DNA from: Lunularia cruciata
Taxonomy: Eukaryota; Streptophyta; Marchantiopsida; Lunulariales; Lunulariaceae
Reading direction: 5' to 3'
DNA length: 64,000 bases
Assembly: GCA_948567375.1 (NCBI GenBank)
Contig: OX419761.1
Coordinates: forward strand, 47,494,501 to 47,558,500
Positions 59,346-64,000 of this stretch are shown here, in pieces. The position numbers and the translations under genes were made by a program. Under the pieces are notes generated by a model. That model saw only the letters and a program-made list of their open reading frames with translations, ran no database searches and was not told the DNA's origin. Position 1 is the first letter of the stretch, and every line of letters starts with the position of its first letter.

Positions 59346-60372
59346 TCTTAAGTTGGGTCTGATCTTCTGGGGCACTCCATTTTTGAATGACCTCTATTTT
59401 CTATGTCAATACTTGAATGCCCTCTTCACTTACTATATGCTCTAAGTAGTCTACTTCAGACTTGCCAAACTTGCACTCTGAGATTTTGGCATACAATTGA
59501 TTCTGTCTTAGAATCTGGAGGACCTCTCATAGATGTTGTTTGTGTTCTATCATCGTGCTACTATATACTAAGATATCATCCAAGAAGATGATAACAGACT
59601 TATCCAAGTATGGACGAAATATATCATTCATTAGACTCATGAAAGTGGCAAGTGCATTGGTGAGGCCAAAAGGCATCACAAGATACTCAAAGTGGCCATA
59701 CTTGGTTTGAAAGGCAATTTTGTACACATCCTCCTTTGCAATTTGGATTTGATTGTAACTGCTCTGCAAGTCCAATTTGGTGAAGTATCTCACTCCATGG
59801 AGTTGATCAAATAGGTCATCCATGCAAGGTAAGGGGTATTTGTTCTTCACTATTTGCTGATTGAGACCCCGATAATCAATGCACATGCACATTGTACCAT
59901 CCTTCTTCTTCACAAACAAGACAGGGGCCCCATATGGTGATACGCTAGGTTGGATGAACCCTTTCTGCAACATCTCTTCAATTTGAGTCTTACACTCCTC
60001 CAACTCATGAGGTGATAGGCGATAGGAGGCCTTACAAGGAGGTGTCTTCCCCGGGAGTGTTTCAATTTTGTGATCTACTTGCCTTTTTGGTGGTAATCCT
60101 AAGGGTAGATCATTAGGAAATACATCTTGAAACTCATCCACCACATCCTTCAATTTCTCAAGAATTTGTCCATCGAGTTGTGCACTCTGGACTTCTCTTA
60201 TTAGACCCATACAACATCTATCAGTCTTACAGACAGTTGCCGTCCCTATGACATATAGAGGTAGTTTCTGCCTATGTGATTTTTCTTTAACCCCAATGAT
60301 TGACCATTGGTGGGTTCTCACTACTTTCTTCCTCCAATCCACCATAAGGTTGTACTGCTCCATCCATGGCAT
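59346..60372 (-). pseudogene. Copy B reverse transcriptase with end of protease
   Basis: The longest intact piece of copy B (59527-60372, 281 residues). It starts in the protease end ([16 protein letters not shown]) and runs through [67 protein letters not shown] and [13 protein letters not shown] stop then precedes the remaining RT ([17 protein letters not shown]). The catalytic pair of FLDD is kept. Protease and RT share one frame here, showing the ancestral polyprotein organisation. Confidence 0.93.
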
Positions 60373-60670
60373 GCCTAAAATTGCATCATAACGAGCTAAC
60401 TATATCACTCGCCACTCAATTGCTTCTTGATATTCTCCTATAGAGAGGATTACCCGTCTAGGTAATGATTTAGTCCTCTCTGTTTGCCCATTAGGTAACT
60501 CTACTTCTTCACTACCATCTCTCTCTAGATCCATTCCCAATCTTATTGCAACAGAGCGAGACAATAAATTCTATGTTGCTCCCGAATCTATTAATACTCT
60601 CACTTGATTACCTTCTAGGATTCCATTCACGACAATCAATTGTGAGGTTGCCTTTCGGGATCTTTGCGCA
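60373..60670 (-). pseudogene. Copy B aspartic protease
   Basis: The minus strand reads LIDSGAT, a stop, then NLLSRSVAI (about 60,540-60,600), followed by SREREMG-like sequence and VELPN. The active-site Asp-Ser-Gly is intact, unlike copy A, but the Lys codon after Thr has become TAG. Confidence 0.75.
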
Positions 60671-60734
60671 TTGTTCTTCTTCCTTCCCTTGCTTCTCTGC
60701 TTCTTTATTGAGCCAGTAAGGCCATGAGGTACAT

Positions 60735-61823
60735 TTATTGGTGATCTTTGTTTTCTGAAGTGATTTCCACCTCCTCCTCTTCAATGTGCCTTTCCATGTT
60801 GTTCAAAGATCGCTTGTACAAAGGCCGAGGGCCTTTGGAGAAACGAGTGCAATAGTTGGTAGATATGTGCCCAATACAACCACAATTGTAACAACGGCGT
60901 TGTTCTCCTTGAGTCCCTTCTCCTCGTGGGACTCCATCTCTTCGTTCTTCTACCCGTCCACGCTCCACTTGAAGCGATCGTGCTCCTTGATCTTGAAATC
61001 AAAGGTTGCCCAATTCCATCAGTACTGGTCCACCCATGTATGGCATTTTTACTCGATAATGTTGATGTGGAACTACTCCTTCACCTCCACCTAATGCTCT
61101 TGCTATTCGCTACGCACAAGCAATGGCTTCAAATATCGTGCGAGGATTTTGCACCATGACTTCTTGGCAAATCCGCTCTTTCAACCCTCGTTTGAAATTA
61201 TTGAGAGCCTCTGCTAGACTCATGTCGGTAATTGCAACTTGTAGATCTAGAAATACCTCCACATACTCTTGTACGCTATTCTTCTATCTCAATCCTCATA
61301 GTCGAGTTTGAGCCAACTGCACAGAATCCACCGATTGGAAATTCTTCAGCAGTCCCTCTTGCATTGCTGTCCATGTGACCTCCCTTCTCTCTACGAACAT
61401 GGATCGTTCCCAAGCATCATACCATATGAGGGCTTTATCGATCAAGTACCCACATGCAAACATGCATGCAGCATGCTCTGTGATCTCTATTGAGAACAAT
61501 AGGAAATATCGATTCATTCTCGAGATCCAACTTTCCATTACTCCCATCGTACGCTGCTCCTTGTAAGGCTAGATGTTGCAGGTCTTCTTCATCCGGAGTA
61601 GCAATGTGGCTTCATCATTGATAGGGTTCGTAGGCACGGGTGCCTCTCCAAGTACTTCAGTCGCAAGTACTGGGTTTTGAGATGGCTCTTCTTCTTGCAT
61701 GGCTTGATCGTTCCTGAGGATCTACACTTGACTTTGTAATGTCTCCATGGTCATCTTAATCTCTTGAAATTCATTCAACATCCCTTGCATTCCTTGCACC
61801 AGCTCTTGCAATTGCGGATCCAT
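60735..61823 (-). pseudogene. Copy B gag
   Basis: ATG at 61823-61821 opens MDPQLQELVQGMQGMLNEF, the coiled-coil N-terminus. The gag core is at 61296-61547 (CGYLIDKALIWYDAW). The C-terminal part at 60735-60968 holds the zinc knuckle CYNCGCIGHISTNY, in which the last Cys is Tyr. Several stops and frame shifts intervene. Confidence 0.85.
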
Positions 61824-61859
61824 GGTTCATGCAACACTCAATTGCTAATCTCTACTTCA

Positions 61860-62284
61860 ATATAAATTCATATAATCACTTTGGAAGGCGCACAAACTAT
61901 CGGAACTACCATTGGGACCTTAGAAGCTATCACTCGTTGATAATACTCCTCACCAAAATTCCTGACCACAAAATCTCTAAATATCATTTTTGATCTCACT
62001 ACATAACGGATTTCTACTTGAGTGTTGAAAGGGAGAGGATTTGGGATATTCATATCCATTTTATCATAATAGAATGTAGATTTTTAAATCCCACTCTTTG
62101 TCATAATCACCACAGGTAGAATCACCGGGTTTGGTGAGTTCATCACTTTGTCCATGAATTTTGCACCAAAGTGATAAACTAGCGATACCCTCATCTGCTC
62201 ACACTAGATGTACATAACCTTGATGTGGAATGGGTTTGAGAATGGAAAACTAGGTGCAAGAAATTTTCCTCCCAACGCATCCAT
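61860..62284 (-). pseudogene. Copy B leader ORF with two similar repeats
   Basis: Counterpart of the copy A leader ORF. ATG at 62284-62282. Unit 1 (PSFPFSNPFHIKV..., LVYHFGAKFMDKVMNS, VILPVVI), then one stop, then in the same frame unit 2 (PLPFNTQVEIRYV, RDFVVRNFGEEYYQRVIAS, VVPIVC; 61868-62059). Conservation in two copies argues that it was once translated. No known family recognised. Confidence 0.55.
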
Positions 62285-62402
62285 CTCATCTGCTCTCTAA
62301 AGTCCTTCTTAACAATTACTCTATGTTCTCCACCTCAAGTTACTCAGTTTCAGTAGTTTGTGCTATTCCAAGAGGGGTGATCCACTCTCTTGGACTAAAA
62401 CA

Positions 62403-62417
62403 CTCTCTCTGATACCA
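62403..62417 (-). other. Primer-binding site of copy B
   Basis: The minus strand TGGTATCAGAGAGAG lies one base inside the 5' LTR; the first twelve bases match the tRNA-iMet complement TGGTATCAGAG(C), with the next positions altered relative to copy A. Confidence 0.9.
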
Positions 62418-62418
62418 T

Positions 62419-63158
62419 TGTAATACTCCGAGGACAAGAGAAGAGTGAAAACACAGATTGCACACTCAAACATTCAATGCCCCAAGGAGCACCTTCTCTT
62501 TATTATATAGACAAAGAGGATCTCCTCCAAGGAAGCTCCACCATAGGATTAGGGACACAGATAGGTGAAATTTCAGCAACCTCCACCCTTAGATTACTTA
62601 CTTGGATGGGTGACATGTCTAGTCTAGGCCCTATCTGGTTGGTCAAATAGGTTTTGACCGGAGGGAATCTTTTAGGGAATCTTCTTGTAGGAATCTCAGA
62701 ATCACGTGAGTAAGGTACGGTTGGAAAGCTCTCAATGAGATAAAGTAGGGAGGGAGGGAAGGCCAGCCTTTCCTCCATTGGGGGAGGGGTTTGCACATTT
62801 TTGAGGCCTAATTCATCCGTTTAGGCCTCCGAAATTGCCTTCAAAGATTTTAGGCATATTTTGGTTCCTACTCTATTAGTAGAAGTCCCCTTTTGGCGAT
62901 ACCTCTTTCTGATCTGTTTAGTCCATCATGTGTAACATCCTTCCAGATGTTACCAAACCAATTCTCACCTTTAAATCATATGTCTAGCTATTGGTTCTAA
63001 GGTTCTCAAGTCTATTTTGGTTTTTTTCCTATCAGTAGAAGTACTCTTGTTGTGATACTTCTATCTTGTCTATTTTGACCATCATGTATAACATCATTCT
63101 AGATGTTCACCAAACCAAATTTCACATCTAGATCATATGGTTAGCTCTTGGTATTACA
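62419..63158 (-). repeat. 5' LTR of copy B
   Basis: 740 bp, TGTAATACTCC...GGTATTACA on the plus strand. It pairs with 56283-57299 and is followed by CCAGG. Confidence 0.95.
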
Positions 63159-64000
63159 CCAGGTTTGTGAACAACCATGAAATCATACTCCTATAAAATA
63201 AAAGCCCATCGTGCAAGCTTCCCTAAAAGGTTGTTGGACTCCATCAACCACTTCAATGGCTGATGATCAGTGATGAGAGTGAAGGGGTTACCAAATAGGT
63301 AACCCACGTAAATTTCGGAAATGTGCTACTGCCTAAATTGCTGCCAAGCACTCTCTCTCATATGAACTTTACTTTGCCTCCGCTGAATTGTTAGAGCGAC
63401 TAGCATAGGCCACCACAAACTCCTTCCCCTCATCATCATGCTGGGTGAACACCACTCCAAGCCCCAACATACTCCAATCACTATGAACCTGAAATGGTCT
63501 TCCTCTGATCGGTCTCCTCAAAATAGGAGCAGATGGAAACCTCTTCTTGAGCTCTACAAAAGCTCTCTCCTGCTCATCTCCCCAACACCACTCTTGTGTA
63601 AGCTTGGTCAGCTTTGTCAAGGCCTTGGCAATGGCACTAAATCCTCTAACATAGCAGCAATAGAAGTTTGCCAACCCAAGGAATGCTTGCACTGTGCTCA
63701 CATCCGTAGGCCGAGGAATACATGCAATAGCCTCCACCTTGGTCTGTTGAACACCAAGTCCTCCGGGGTGGATAGTGTGATCCAAATACTCAACCTGCTC
63801 ATGGAAGAACCTACACTTCCCAGGATGTTATTTGAGTCCATGAGATCTCAAACACCTCCAACAATTATCTTTCATGCTCCTCCACAAAAGTGCTATAGAC
63901 CAAAATATCATCAACATAGCACCGAGAAAAATCCAATCCAACTAGGATCCTATCCATGACCCTTTGGAATTCAGTAGGAGCATTCTTTAACCCAAATGGT
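63159..64000 (-). pseudogene. Second host element RT and RNase H, upstream of copy B
   Basis: The minus strand enters from beyond the window end. It carries [20 protein letters not shown], the catalytic [10 protein letters not shown] (about 63,893-63,922), then VQAFLGLANFYCCYVRGFS, EWCWGDEQERAFVELKK, and the RNase H start FQVHSDWSMLGLGVVFTQHD (63369-63785). In HSDWS the Asp is at the catalytic TDAS position. It ends at YDFMVVHKP at the copy B target site; the rest is at 56,282 and below. Its gag, protease and any methyltransferase would lie beyond 64,000. Confidence 0.9.

Larger units (their letters stand above)
56283..63158 (-). mobile_element. Ty3/gypsy chromodomain retrotransposon, copy B
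   Basis: 6,876 bp, same family and orientation as copy A. LTRs 56283-57299 (lengthened by an internal duplication) and 62419-63158, tRNA-iMet primer site at 62403-62417, polypurine tract at 57300-57315. Flanks are CTAGG (56278-56282) and CCAGG (63159-63163), a 5-bp target duplication with one later change. All coding domains are present but more broken than in copy A. Many differences from copy A are C/T or G/A changes, as expected of methylated, silenced DNA. It interrupts the RNase H of the second host element. Confidence 0.94.

Overview
This is nuclear DNA of a land plant. It holds three intron-bearing or plastid-targeted housekeeping genes (a SEC-C/YchJ-like protein, a mitochondrial-type polynucleotide phosphorylase and a Maf-family nucleotide pyrophosphatase) in AT-rich DNA crowded with Ty3/gypsy LTR retrotransposons. 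Introns are mostly 80-600 bp with plain GT-AG ends. Compact genes between blocks of gypsy elements fit a seed-free plant such as a moss better than a large-genome fern or seed plant, but the window does not settle the lineage.

Layout. 1-3.8 kb: AT-rich, no gene. 3.8-4.9 kb: a mosaic of broken gypsy pieces on both strands. 4,939-11,536: a structurally complete chromodomain gypsy element (copy A, minus strand; 738-bp LTRs, tRNA-iMet primer site, target duplication ATCGG) inserted into the reverse transcriptase of an older element. 11,537-18,106: the rest of that host element (gag, protease, a DNMT3-like cytosine-5 methyltransferase domain, N-terminal half of RT, 5' LTR). 22,281-23,060: SEC-C/YchJ-like gene. 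24-39 kb: AT-rich DNA with fold-back repeats, tandem duplications, a very old chromodomain gypsy relic (27.0-33.4 kb) and a solo LTR of the copy A family (29,973-30,712, target duplication TTAAT). 39,848-45,778: PNP2-like gene, 16 exons in my model. 47,269-49,111: Maf-like gene, 8 exons. 49.1-53.8 kb: no gene seen. 53.8-64 kb: a second host element (RT, RNase H, integrase with a C-terminal PHD finger, partial 3' LTR), interrupted in RNase H by copy B of the chromodomain element (56,283-63,158).

The most interesting content is the host family. The left copy carries a captured cytosine methyltransferase between protease and RT. The right copy carries a PHD finger at the end of its integrase. 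The two share an LTR segment (17.67-18.11 kb and 53.91-54.33 kb), so I infer one family with the order LTR-gag-protease-methyltransferase-RT-RNase H-integrase-PHD-LTR: a retrotransposon carrying both a DNA-methylation writer and a chromatin reader. Both copies here are broken. All coordinates and motifs were read by eye; exon joins rest on splice sites, reading frame and remembered family alignments.
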